Below, in pieces: positions 24,533-33,500 of a DNA stretch of 64,000 nt (the stretch's first letter is position 1; each line of letters starts with the position of its first letter). The DNA lies in the NCBI GenBank assembly GCA_904830895.1, contig LR882958.1, positions 731,001 to 795,000 on the forward strand, in the 5' to 3' direction. The notes beneath the pieces were generated by a model. It was not told where the DNA came from, did not search any database, and worked only from the letters and a program-made list of their open reading frames with translations. A program made the translations under genes and the position numbers. Source of the DNA: Planktothrix rubescens CCAP 1459/22. GTDB taxonomy: Bacteria > Cyanobacteriota > Cyanobacteriia > Cyanobacteriales > Microcoleaceae.

Positions 24533-25954
24533 ATGCAAGCGCAAAACTTCAAACAAAAATTTAAGCACACGGTACAAACCTGCGTCGCCTCGGACGTCAC
24601 CGCATTGTATGGGAGTATGCTGTTGCGAACCTCTAGTATATTCACCTGTCTAGCCCTAGCAACGGCCCATCCCTTAACCACACAAGCCGCCAGCGTTGTA
24701 GATTGGAAAATTGATCCCAATACGGGAATTGTCGAGGTCGAACTGCCGCCAGGGAATCAGCCCCAATTATCGGTTTATAACCTTCCCCCGCGCCTAATCC
24801 TAGACCTTCCAAATACGGAAGTTAAAGTGAATATTACCGAACGCTATGAGACAGGCGTTGTTAGTCAAGTCAGTTTAATTCAAACTAAACCGCAACAGGC
24901 TCAATTAGTGGTAGAGTTCACCCCCGGTATCACCATTGACCCCCAAACCCTCGATTTACGGCAAATTGGGATTGATAACCTCTGGGTCTTGCGTCCTACC
25001 CTACAAACCCTACCCCCCGAACCCCCTGTAACTCCTCCGAATAGCGTGGCGACCGCCCAACCCCAAACGACTCCAACTCCTTCCCCCACTCGAACTGCCA
25101 CCGCTACTCAAACCACTGCCACTGTTAAACCGACCGCACCCCAAAAACCTCCTCAATATTCTGTCCGTCAATACGACCCCCGACAAACGGTTTTACCCAA
25201 CCCCCAACCGACCAGAGATTCGAGTTTAGATGTGGTGCGGGTTCCGGTGAGTCAACCTCGCCAAGCCCAACTGTTCCCCACCGTTCCCCCACCTCCTCAA
25301 ACCACCGCCTATCGCCCTCCTATTCAGGTATCACAGGGGTTTGCGGCGGCCCCCAATCCTCAATACAGTGGGACAGCATCCCTACCCCAAGCGGTTCCCT
25401 TTGGTCAACCTTTGCCCCCAGGACAGCGGCAATCCTATCTTAATCCTCGTGCTCCGGCGATTCTGCTTCCGACCGGAACCGATTTAACCCTACTTTATCC
25501 CACGGAAGATCAGGTGCGTTTAACCCGCCGTTCTGAACGTCAGGATGTGTTGTTATTACAGGGAGGAATTGTTGATAGTTTGGGCAATTATATTGTGCCG
25601 CCAGATACGCCGATTGTCGGAGAATTTGAAACCACGACAAAAGGTAGTCGGTTTATTGCTCAAGCAATTAATTTAGACGGTCGTAGTATCCCAATTCAAG
25701 GTCAATCGAACTGGATTCCAGGGTCATTAGAAGTCCGTCCTGAACGGGTAGGAATTGGTACGGGTGCGGGGAGTTTAGCCGGGTTTTTAATTAGTGGTTT
25801 TACCGGAGTTGGGGCTTTAGTCGGTGCAATTGCTGGGGCCGGAATTGGGATTGGGACTTCTCCCTCACCCACGACTTTACAACCTGGTCAAATCATTTCT
25901 ATTCAGTTAACCCAAGATTTGACAACTCCTAATTTCTTTCTAGTCAATCAATAG
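24533..25954 (+). CDS. AMIN-domain envelope protein
   Basis: 473 residues. An N-terminal segment (TSSIFTCLALATAHPLTTQAAS) looks like a signal peptide with a long n-region. The AMIN domain follows at about 55-145 (VVDWKIDPNTGIVEVEL, RLILDLPNTEVKV, AQLVVEF), which binds peptidoglycan or related polymers. Then comes a long Pro/Thr/Gln-rich linker, about 155-300, and a C-terminal domain with a Gly-rich hydrophobic segment (GSLAGFLISGFTGVGALVGAIAGAGIGIG) similar to TrbI/VirB10-like or glycine-zipper segments. It is an exported envelope protein. The upstream gene is unrelated; an EcfT-type gene follows 55 bp later. Confidence 0.85.
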   Translation: MQAQNFKQKFKHTVQTCVASDVTALYGSMLLRTSSIFTCLALATAHPLTTQAASVVDWKIDPNTGIVEVELPPGNQPQLSVYNLPPRLILDLPNTEVKVNITERYETGVVSQVSLIQTKPQQAQLVVEFTPGITIDPQTLDLRQIGIDNLWVLRPTLQTLPPEPPVTPPNSVATAQPQTTPTPSPTRTATATQTTATVKPTAPQKPPQYSVRQYDPRQTVLPNPQPTRDSSLDVVRVPVSQPRQAQLFPTVPPPPQTTAYRPPIQVSQGFAAAPNPQYSGTASLPQAVPFGQPLPPGQRQSYLNPRAPAILLPTGTDLTLLYPTEDQVRLTRRSERQDVLLLQGGIVDSLGNYIVPPDTPIVGEFETTTKGSRFIAQAINLDGRSIPIQGQSNWIPGSLEVRPERVGIGTGAGSLAGFLISGFTGVGALVGAIAGAGIGIGTSPSPTTLQPGQIISIQLTQDLTTPNFFLVNQ

Positions 25955-26009
25955 GTTAATTGGGGATAAAACCCTAAATTCCCCTCCCCTGTCCCCCTTG
26001 CTTTCCTAT

Positions 26010-26915
26010 ATGGACTTACTCCGATCGCTTCCCATTGGACTATATTTAGAACAACCGATTACTGGGTTACATCGTCTTGATGCCCGGGTTAAGTTTATTT
26101 GGTTAATGAGCTTTTTAGTAGCTCCTTTATTAGCTAACCCGGAGTGGCGATTAGTCTTAGTTGGGTTATTAATTTTAATCACCCTATTGGCGCGAATTCC
26201 TCTGCGGGTTTGGAAGCGACAAATGGGCTGGTTACTAATGTTTTGTGGGTTACTCTTTCTGTTAAGTTGTATTATGCCCGATGGTTTGGCGATCAACCAT
26301 CAACCTCGACTTCCTGAACAGGAATTAACCTTTAATCAATCAGGATCAACAGAACCCTTACCTCAACCCACTTCCTATAGATATGTCTTATTTTCCCAAG
26401 GGCCAATAGAAATTACTCGCTATTCCGTCGATTTAGCGATCAGGACAAGTACCCTATTATTTACCCTGGTTTATAGTACAAATCTATATTTATTAACCAC
26501 CGCTTCTGAAGAAATTGCCATGGCTTTAGAAAGCCTCATGGAACCTTTAAGACGTTTAAAATTACCCGTTACAGAAATAGCCTTAACCCTGACTTTATCC
26601 CTACGATTTTTTCCCTTAGTTTTAGAGGAAATTCAAAATTTAATTCGTTCTGTCAGAACCCGTGCCATTAATTGGAAAAAACTAGGACTACGAGGAACTA
26701 CCCAGGTCTGGTTAACCTTGGCGGAACGGCTTTTACAAAACCTATTATTACGTGCCGAACAAATTGCCAACGCTATGCAGGTTCGAGGGTTCACCAGTCC
26801 AGATCAACATCGGGTAGAATGGCATCAACTTCGCTTTAAAGCTTGGGATGGAGTCGCCCTGATTGGTCTAGTGGTATTCTGGAGTATCCGGTTAATTTGG
26901 GGAGGAGCAATTTGA
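26010..26915 (+). CDS. EcfT/CbiQ-type ECF transporter transmembrane protein
   Basis: 301 residues from ATG at 26010; the TTG at 25998 is less likely. The EcfT family is recognised by LHRLDARVKFIWLMSFLVAPLL at the start, several transmembrane helices, the coupling segments (MEPLRRLKLPVTEIALTLTLSLRFFPLVLEEI) and AEQIANAMQVRGF, which contains the conserved A-x-R-G that contacts the ATPase subunits. In ECF transporters EcfT links two ATPases and a substrate-binding S component for vitamin or metal uptake. No ATPase or S component is near, so the substrate is unknown. Confidence 0.88.
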   Translation: MDLLRSLPIGLYLEQPITGLHRLDARVKFIWLMSFLVAPLLANPEWRLVLVGLLILITLLARIPLRVWKRQMGWLLMFCGLLFLLSCIMPDGLAINHQPRLPEQELTFNQSGSTEPLPQPTSYRYVLFSQGPIEITRYSVDLAIRTSTLLFTLVYSTNLYLLTTASEEIAMALESLMEPLRRLKLPVTEIALTLTLSLRFFPLVLEEIQNLIRSVRTRAINWKKLGLRGTTQVWLTLAERLLQNLLLRAEQIANAMQVRGFTSPDQHRVEWHQLRFKAWDGVALIGLVVFWSIRLIWGGAI

Positions 26916-27016
26916 AAGGGTTGATCCCTTGCCTACACCCGGACAAAGTTTACCCAATCAACCTAAAATAGTTCTGTATCCTAAATCAAGCCATTATTTG
27001 TTAGTTGTGAAATTGA

Positions 27017-27286
27017 ATGACCACAGAAACTTACATGAATCATCCCAACTTTGGGTTATTGTTCAAAATATGCTCAGTTGAGGATCATCAAGAATTATTC
27101 ACAACCCTTTACGCCCAGCGCCTATTTTTTTTAGTGACTCAGGGGCCACCAGGATTAAAATTTGAACCCATTAGTCGTTCTGATGCCAAACTTTTGCTGG
27201 AAATTCGTCTCAGAATGCTCCGCCGCACCGGACAGGGCGAGGAATATAAAAAACTCCAAGAAGTCCATCGTAATACGTTTCTTTAG
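27017..27286 (+). CDS. pipX: PipX, PII-interacting coactivator of NtcA
   Basis: 89 residues, the full length of PipX. ETYMNHPNFGLLFKICSVEDHQELFTTLYAQRLFFLV is the conserved Tudor-like N-terminal domain, which binds NtcA or PII. The C-terminal helices (RSDAKLLLEIRLRMLRRTGQGEEYKKL) complete it. PipX coactivates the nitrogen regulator NtcA when 2-oxoglutarate is high and is sequestered by PII when it is low. It is followed after 30 bp by pipY, the conserved cyanobacterial gene order, which supports the assignment. Confidence 0.96.
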   Translation: MTTETYMNHPNFGLLFKICSVEDHQELFTTLYAQRLFFLVTQGPPGLKFEPISRSDAKLLLEIRLRMLRRTGQGEEYKKLQEVHRNTFL

Positions 27287-27316
27287 CTAAAACCACCAAC
27301 GGCCAAATTACTTAAC

Positions 27317-27988
27317 ATGACTGATTGGATCACCGAACAGATTGCTAAAATTCGAGGCTCTATTCCTGAGTCGGTGCGGTTAATTGCGGTAACAAAAACA
27401 GTTTCCGTTGAAGCCATGCGGGTCGCTTATCAAGCTGGAATTCGAGATTTTGCAGAAAATCGAGTTCAAGAAGCGTCGGAAAAATATCCTCAGTTACAAG
27501 ATCTTAGCGATATTACTTGGCATTTAATCGGTAATTTGCAAACCAATAAAGCCACAAAAGCATTACAACTGTTTCAATGGATTCAATCGGTAGATAGTCT
27601 AAAGTTGGCTTTACGTTTAGATCATCTAGCCGGGGAATTAGGATGTCAGCCCCAAGTTTGTCTTCAAGTTAAAATTATCCCCGATCCTAATAAGTTTGGT
27701 TGGACTATCCCCGAACTTTTGGCAGAATTACCCCACTTAAACGACTGTCAGCACCTCAAAATTCAAGGCTTAATGACTATTCCCCCCTTGGGGTTAACCG
27801 AGTCCGAAACCCTGGATGTTTTTGAACGCACCCGGGAATTAGCAGAAACCATTCGACAACAGAATTGGACTAATATTAGGATGCAGGAATTATCAATGGG
27901 AATGTCGGAAGATTATTCTCTAGCAGTTCAAAAAGGTGCTACCATGATTCGACTAGGACGGATAATTTTTGGTCAAAGGAGGAGTTAA
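27317..27988 (+). CDS. pipY: PipY, YggS/PLPBP-family PLP homeostasis protein
   Basis: 223 residues. LIAVTKTVSVEAM carries the PLP-binding Lys; FAENRVQEASEKYPQL, WHLIGNLQTNK, QVKIIPDPNKFG and ELSMGMSEDYSLAVQKGATMIRLGRIIFG are family signatures (fold-type III PLP-binding, no known catalysis). YggS/PipY proteins maintain free PLP levels and balance amino and keto acids. It forms a short operon with pipX. An IS200/IS605-type end begins 15 bp after its stop codon. Confidence 0.96.
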   Translation: MTDWITEQIAKIRGSIPESVRLIAVTKTVSVEAMRVAYQAGIRDFAENRVQEASEKYPQLQDLSDITWHLIGNLQTNKATKALQLFQWIQSVDSLKLALRLDHLAGELGCQPQVCLQVKIIPDPNKFGWTIPELLAELPHLNDCQHLKIQGLMTIPPLGLTESETLDVFERTRELAETIRQQNWTNIRMQELSMGMSEDYSLAVQKGATMIRLGRIIFGQRRS

Positions 27989-28002
27989 ATACAACAATTC
28001 AG

Positions 28003-28190
28003 ATTGACACTCCCACGGGTGAACCGCGTGGGATTCTCCTGTCTAGCCCCGATTGCTCGGTATTCATGGAGTTGCCCCCTACTGTTTCCAGAATTGCTTC
28101 ACAGCAATATTAGAGGAGAGTACGAGACTCTGAGGAATGCCAAGTACCTCGTCCCAAGTAAAATAGGCGAGTCTTACACAAATTCAATAT
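28003..28190 (-). mobile_element. IS200/IS605 right-end relic with omega-RNA-like sequence
   Basis: On the minus strand this region reads toward AGGAGAATCCCACGCGG, loop, CCCGTGGGAGTGTCAA, ending at 28003. A perfect CCCACG/CGTGGG stem followed by AGTGTCAA is typical of the right end of TnpB-type IS200/IS605 elements. The preceding about 150 nt (with CAGTAGGGGGCAACTCC) resembles the non-coding 3' part where the omega RNA is encoded. No TnpB frame longer than about 35 codons is present, so it is a relic or non-autonomous derivative. It separates pipY from sepF. Confidence 0.6.
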
Positions 28191-28264
28191 AACCTAGACC
28201 CTCAACCCCTCTAAACTGGAAGTTGAGTTGAAATTCTAAAATCGTCAGTGATGGAGAATAGACC

Positions 28265-28873
28265 GTGAACATTTTTAATAGACTAAAAGATTTTGTAGGG
28301 TTCAATGACTCTGTAGACTACGATTACGAATACGATGAAGCGGAGGGGAATCGTTACCAGGGTAACTATCCCCCCCCGCAAGAACAACCTGCCCCGGCTG
28401 TGGCGGCAGAAGACCCCCGGGTGTCTCGTCGTTCACAACGGTCTGTTGGATCTATTAATACTGGTGTAATGTCTGAAGTTGGAATCGGATCAACAATGAG
28501 TAATGTTATCGGAATGCCCGGCGCTCTGAATGGAATTTCTGAAGTAGTGGTGATGGAACCCCGCACCTTTGAAGAAATGCCTACGGCTATTCGCGCCCTG
28601 AAAGAACGCAAATCTGTAGTTCTAAATTTAACTTTAATGGATCCTGATCAGGCCCAAAGAGCCGTTGATTTCGTCGCGGGTGGAACTTTTGCCCTCGATG
28701 GCCACCAAGAACGGATCGGAGAAAGCATTTTCCTGTTTACTCCTAGTTGCGTTCAGGTCAGAACCCCAGGTGCTGGCGTTGTCCACGAAGGCATCCCCCA
28801 AGCCCGCACCCCCCGCACAAGCAACCCAGTAGCCCCCCCCTGGCAGCCTGAAAGAACCCAGGCTATTCAGTAA
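28265..28873 (+). CDS. sepF: SepF cell division protein
   Basis: 202 residues, starting with GTG at 28265 preceded by GGAG. The N-terminus [13 protein letters not shown] is the membrane-binding amphipathic helix. An acidic and Pro-rich linker follows (about 18-80), and the SepF domain at about 98-180 shows [50 protein letters not shown] and [16 protein letters not shown]. SepF (Cdv2 in cyanobacteria) bundles FtsZ and anchors it to the membrane. It lies in the conserved pipX-pipY-sepF-proC neighbourhood. A hairpin at 28884-28911 probably ends its transcript. Confidence 0.95.
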   Translation: MNIFNRLKDFVGFNDSVDYDYEYDEAEGNRYQGNYPPPQEQPAPAVAAEDPRVSRRSQRSVGSINTGVMSEVGIGSTMSNVIGMPGALNGISEVVVMEPRTFEEMPTAIRALKERKSVVLNLTLMDPDQAQRAVDFVAGGTFALDGHQERIGESIFLFTPSCVQVRTPGAGVVHEGIPQARTPRTSNPVAPPWQPERTQAIQ

Positions 28874-28883
28874 ATTAACCGAT

Positions 28884-28911
28884 GTAGAGGCGTTAATTTA
28901 AACGTCTCTGC
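28884..28911 (+). terminator. Hairpin after sepF
   Basis: GTAGAGGCGTT (28884-28894) pairs with AACGTCTCTGC (28901-28911), using two G-T wobbles, around an AT loop. It lies 11 bp after the sepF stop and just before heptamer repeats. No perfect T tract follows on the plus strand, so it may be a weak terminator or a GTAGAGACG-type dispersed palindrome. Confidence 0.5.
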
Positions 28912-28947
28912 AACTAAAAAAAACTTTCCATTATTTTTTTTTACCCA

Positions 28948-28978
28948 TAACCTATTCGTAATTCGTAATTCGTAATTC
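28948..28978. repeat. Heptamer repeat before proC
   Basis: About four copies of a TTCGTAA-type heptamer end just upstream of the proC start at 28994. They share the 7-bp periodicity of the other runs in the window. Confidence 0.8.
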
Positions 28979-28993
28979 CCTCATTAAATATTT

Positions 28994-29800
28994 ATGTTTA
29001 AATTAGGTGTAATTGGTGGCGGGGTGATGGCAGAAGCTATTATATCCCGCCTAATTTCTGCTAAGATTTATCAACCTGCTGAAATTATTATTAGTGACCC
29101 ACAATTAGAGCGTCGTAATTACTTAGCCCAACATTATGGTGTGGCGATCGCAGATAATAATAAACAAACAACCCAGGCGACAGCGGCCCTTTTATTAGCC
29201 ATTAAACCCCAAATTTTTAGCGCGATCGCAACCGAATTAGCCGAGGCTGAAACCCTATCAAAAAATACCGTTATTTTGTCTATTTTAGCGGGAGTTACCT
29301 TAAATAAATTAGAAGCCGCTTTTCCTCACCATCCTGTAATTAGAATTATGCCCAATACTCCGGCGACTGTGGGGGCGGGGATCAGTGCGATCGCCTCTGG
29401 AAAATTGGTACAACCCTCCCATTTAGATATCACCAGAGGCATTTTTCAGGCCGTTGGGGACGTGGTAGAGGTGGCAGAGACGTTGATGGATGCCGTCACC
29501 GGATTATCGGGTTCTGGCCCCGCTTATGTGGCGATTTTAATTGAAGCCTTAGCCGATGGTGGCGTCGCCTCTGGACTGCCTAGAGCTATTGCTTCCCAAT
29601 TAGCATTATCAACGGTATTAGGAACGGCCCAACTCCTATCGGAATCAAAGTTACATCCGGCCGAATTAAAAGACCGTGTTACCAGTCCGGGGGGAACAAC
29701 AATTGCTGGGGTTTGTCAACTGGAAAAAGCCGGATTTCGTTCGGCATTAATTGAGGCCGTAAAAGCTGCAACTCAACGGTCAAAAGAGTTAGGAAGTTAG
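28994..29800 (+). CDS. proC: Pyrroline-5-carboxylate reductase
   Basis: 268 residues. The Rossmann motif GVIGGGVMAEAI begins the protein, MPNTPATVGAGISAIASG follows, and the C-terminal SGSGPAYVAILIEALADGGVASGLPR with DRVTSPGGTTIAG is the ProC signature. It reduces 1-pyrroline-5-carboxylate to proline with NAD(P)H, the last step of proline synthesis. It lies downstream of sepF as in many cyanobacteria, but a hairpin and heptamer repeats intervene, so it may be transcribed separately. Confidence 0.96.
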   Translation: MFKLGVIGGGVMAEAIISRLISAKIYQPAEIIISDPQLERRNYLAQHYGVAIADNNKQTTQATAALLLAIKPQIFSAIATELAEAETLSKNTVILSILAGVTLNKLEAAFPHHPVIRIMPNTPATVGAGISAIASGKLVQPSHLDITRGIFQAVGDVVEVAETLMDAVTGLSGSGPAYVAILIEALADGGVASGLPRAIASQLALSTVLGTAQLLSESKLHPAELKDRVTSPGGTTIAGVCQLEKAGFRSALIEAVKAATQRSKELGS

Positions 29801-29803
29801 AAT

Positions 29804-29840
29804 GTAGTAAGCCCTTTAGGGCTGAATGAGGCGTGAACCG
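29804..29840 (+). repeat. GTAGTAAGCCCTTTAGGGCT-type dispersed repeat
   Basis: A sequence starting GTAGTAAGCCCTTTAGGGCT with the perfect 14-bp palindrome AGCCCTTTAGGGCT, followed by GAGGCGTGAACC. Related units are found at 39775-39860 and 45005-45024. It lies just after proC and could serve as a terminator. Confidence 0.65.
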
Positions 29841-29987
29841 GGCAACTATTCCAAACTCCCCTGTTTTCCTAAATGAATACTAAATGAATAATAGCATCGG
29901 CTTGAAATTGCGATCGCAACCAATAATAAAACGCCAAATAATCCGGTGTGGGTTCTCAATCCGGGGCATGATAATTCAAAAATAAAG

Positions 29988-30359
29988 TTAATCCCGATCC
30001 TGATCCCGATGTACAATATTGGGAGAAAAAGCAGGAAGACAAACTGCCATATATTCCGCACCATCTTCGGTCGGCGTACTATAACGCACCCATTCCCCTT
30101 TATTAGTAATCACTGCTTGTCCGGCTTGAATATCCATTTGACCGCCTTCATATTCGACTCGCAATAATCCTTTTAAAACGACTGTAAATTCATCAAATTC
30201 AGGTCGTTGTCCTGGTTCCATCCATCCCCCCGGAGAACGCATATAGGCAACACTTGCCGTGTCCGTTTGACTATTAACTCGTCCAATATATTCATCAATT
30301 AATTTGGGTTTATTTCCCGCCGCCGTAATCCGACTCGGCTGTTCAATAAAATCTGGCAT
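29988..30359 (-). CDS. Cupin-domain protein
   Basis: 123 residues from ATG at 30359; the upstream in-frame extension lacks similarity to the fold. The core shows a cupin pattern: SPGGWMEPGQRPEFDEFTVVLKGLLRVEYEGGQMDIQAGQAVITNKGEWVRYSTP. The usual metal-binding His pair of motif 1 is replaced by an acidic Glu/Asp-rich stretch, so it may bind no metal or bind it differently. Function is unknown; many such proteins are small-molecule-binding or ethanolamine-type cupins. It is divergent from the kinase-cyclase-NACHT gene, whose start is 142 bp away. Confidence 0.75.
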   Translation of the reverse strand: MPDFIEQPSRITAAGNKPKLIDEYIGRVNSQTDTASVAYMRSPGGWMEPGQRPEFDEFTVVLKGLLRVEYEGGQMDIQAGQAVITNKGEWVRYSTPTEDGAEYMAVCLPAFSPNIVHRDQDRD

Positions 30360-30501
30360 AGTGATTGTATGACGAAAGTTTAAGATTTCATAATTTATAC
30401 AAATTTTGACCGATTGTATCATAATTTGAGGTGACAGATCAATACAAATTTGCCACAATCAAGACTAGAAAAACGAGTTCTTAAGTTTTGACAGGGTTTG
30501 T

Positions 30502-33500
30502 ATGCTTAACACAGTTCTTCGCAACCGTTATAAAATCATCTATTCCATTGCGAGTGGGGGATTTGGCGAAACCTACCTAGCGAAAGATTTAGATTTACCA
30601 GGACATCCCCAATGTGTTGTTAAGCAACTCAAACCTCAGTCTTCCAAACCTGGCATTTTAAATACTGCTCGTCGTTTATTTGAAACAGAAGCTCAAACCC
30701 TTTATCTGTTAGGAGAACATTCTCAAATTCCTCGTTTATTAGCCCACTTTGAAGAAAATAATGAGTTTTATTTAGTGCAAGAATTTATTGATGGTTGGGA
30801 TTTACGTCAGGAATTGATCTCTGAATCCTATGGCGATGAAATCAAAGTTATTAATCTCCTCCAAGATCTGTTGAAAATTCTCGATTTTGTCCATGATCAT
30901 AACGTGATTCACCGAGATATTAAACCCTCTAATTTAATGCGTCGCAATCAAGATCAAAAGCTGGTTTTAATTGATTTTGGTGCGGTCAAAAAAATTATGC
31001 TTGAAACTGCTAATTCTGAAGCAGTAATCCCCTCTAGTATTGCTATTGGAACTTCGGGTTATATGCCACCAGAACAAACCCAGGGTAAACCTCGATTCTG
31101 TAGTGATATTTACGCGGTAGGGATGTTAGCAATTCAAGCATTAACAGGAGTATTACCCCATCAACTTCCTGAAAATCCCCAAACTCATGAAATTCAGTGG
31201 AGATCCCTGCTGTTAAAAAATAATACTCAAACTCAACTTCCGCTTTTATATGATATTTTAGATAAAATGGTGCGTTATGATTTTCGCGATCGCTATCAAA
31301 CTGTAACAGAAGTTTTACAAGACTTATCTGGATTAATAGATCCCACTCCTTCGGTTAAATCTTCGTTTCTACCCAACAAAATCAGAGAAGAATTAGAATA
31401 TTTCCCCTCTGAGTTAAATAATCGTCAAACTCTAGCAACTATTGTTTTTACGGATGCCGTTGAATTTAGTGCCAGAATGTCTAAAGATGAAGTGGTGACT
31501 CTAACTTTAATCCGTCGTGATTTGCACCGAATGAGAACATTATGTCAGGAGTTTAATGGATTTGTAATTAAATCTACAGGGGATGGATTATTAATGTATT
31601 TTTCTAGTGCAATTCAAGCGGTTAACTGTGCAATTGAAATTCAAGAATATTTAGCAAAAACCGCACAAAACTTACCAGAAAATGAGGTTTTATTACATCG
31701 AATTGGCATCCATTTAGGGGATGTTTTCATTCAAGATCAAGATGTCATGGGAAATGGAGTTAATATTGCTGCACGTTTAGAAGGAAAAGCTCAACCTGGG
31801 GGAATTTGTATTTCTCAAGTTGTTTATGATGTGGTCAAACATAATTTAAACGTTCCTATTCGTTATTTAGGAGAATTAGAATTAAAAAATATTTCTGAAC
31901 CTATGCCAAGTTATTTAATATTACCGACTTCATTTTCAATTCAAACTCCAGTAAAAATCCCAGTTAAACCTGTAAATCAATCTTTCCTTAAATCGACATC
32001 TCAAAATAATCGAGATCGACATATTTTACTTAATAAAGTTAAGAATTTTTGGGTAAAAGGAGTTTTAGAAACATCCTTATATGGTCGAGCAATTATAGAA
32101 TTAGGTTTAGAATTTCGTTTAGATTTGGTTGAAAGACCTTGGGATATTTTATGGGGAACTCCTGATGATCATCAACAGCGTTTATCCCAAGGAACAAAAG
32201 TGAGTCAAAAGTTTTTAGAATTGGGAGAAGGACGATCACTTTTAATTTTAGGAGAACCGGGATCAGGAAAAACCACAACTTTATTAGAATTGGCGAAAGA
32301 TTTAATTGAACACGCTGAACAAGATATTAATCAGTTAATTCCTGTGGTGTTTAATTTATCTTCTTGGAAAGGTGGAAAACAAGCGATCACTGATTGGTTA
32401 ATTTCCGAATTGAATACTCAATATCAAGTGTCTAAAACCTTGGCAAAACGGCTAATTGAGTCGAATCAATTATTGTTATTATTAGATGGATTAGATGAAG
32501 TTAGTTTAGAAAATCGAGAAAACTGTGCGATCGCCTTAAACCAATTTTTGCAAAAAAATGGGGATCATGAAATTGTTGTTTGTAGTCGTATTGGCGATTA
32601 TCAAGCACTCAAAACTCGCCTCAAATTACAAACGGCTATTTGTTTACAACCCTTAACTGTCGATCAAATTCAAGACTATTTTAATCGTGCAGGTTCAGAA
32701 CTTACCACAGTAAAAGAGGCATTAAAAACCGATCTTATTTTACAAGAATTAACCAAATCTCCCTTAATGTTGAGTATCATCACCCTAGCTTATTCAGGAA
32801 TTTTACCTTCAGATTTTTTAGAATTTAGTACCATTGAAGGCAGAAGAACCCATTTATTTGATACTTATATTAAACGGATGTTCTTACGTCGCCGTGTAAA
32901 CAAACGCTATTCTCAGGAAAAAGTTATTCATTACTTAAGTTGGTTGGCTAAAAATATGGTAAAACACTCCCAAACCGTCTTTTCAATCGAATCTTTACAG
33001 TTAACTTGGTTAGATAAAAGTTGGCAAAAAGATATCTATACTAGCTTAGTGTATTTAATATTTAATCTAATTTTATGTGTTTTATTTCAAGTTATTTTAT
33101 CCAGTGTTGTAACTTTATTTCGAGACACGATTCAGATTTCCAATGATTCTATTATAATTATTTTTGATGGTTTATTTTTGGGATTATTGAATGGTTATAT
33201 ATTGGGAACAATTTTTATTTTACTGAGGAAAAGATTGTCAAATTCAATCGGAGCTATTCTATTAATCTTAATTAATGGATTCACTCAATTTATATTGTGG
33301 ATGATCATTTCACAAAATTCTATGGATTTTGGACTGATTGGCGGTTTGTCTGGCGGATTAATTGGACTGATTAATTTACAGTTGATTAATGATAAAATTG
33401 TTCCTACAGAGACGTTAAAATGGTCATGGAATCAGGCTAAAAAAAGTTTGACTAAAAGCTTATTTTGGGGATTAGGGATTGGAGCTTTCATTGGCATAAC

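Noticed and set aside
28004..28192. Plus-strand 62-residue open frame after pipY
   Set aside because: It lies in the IS200/IS605-like right end and starts without a ribosome binding site; the block has non-coding, hairpin-rich character.
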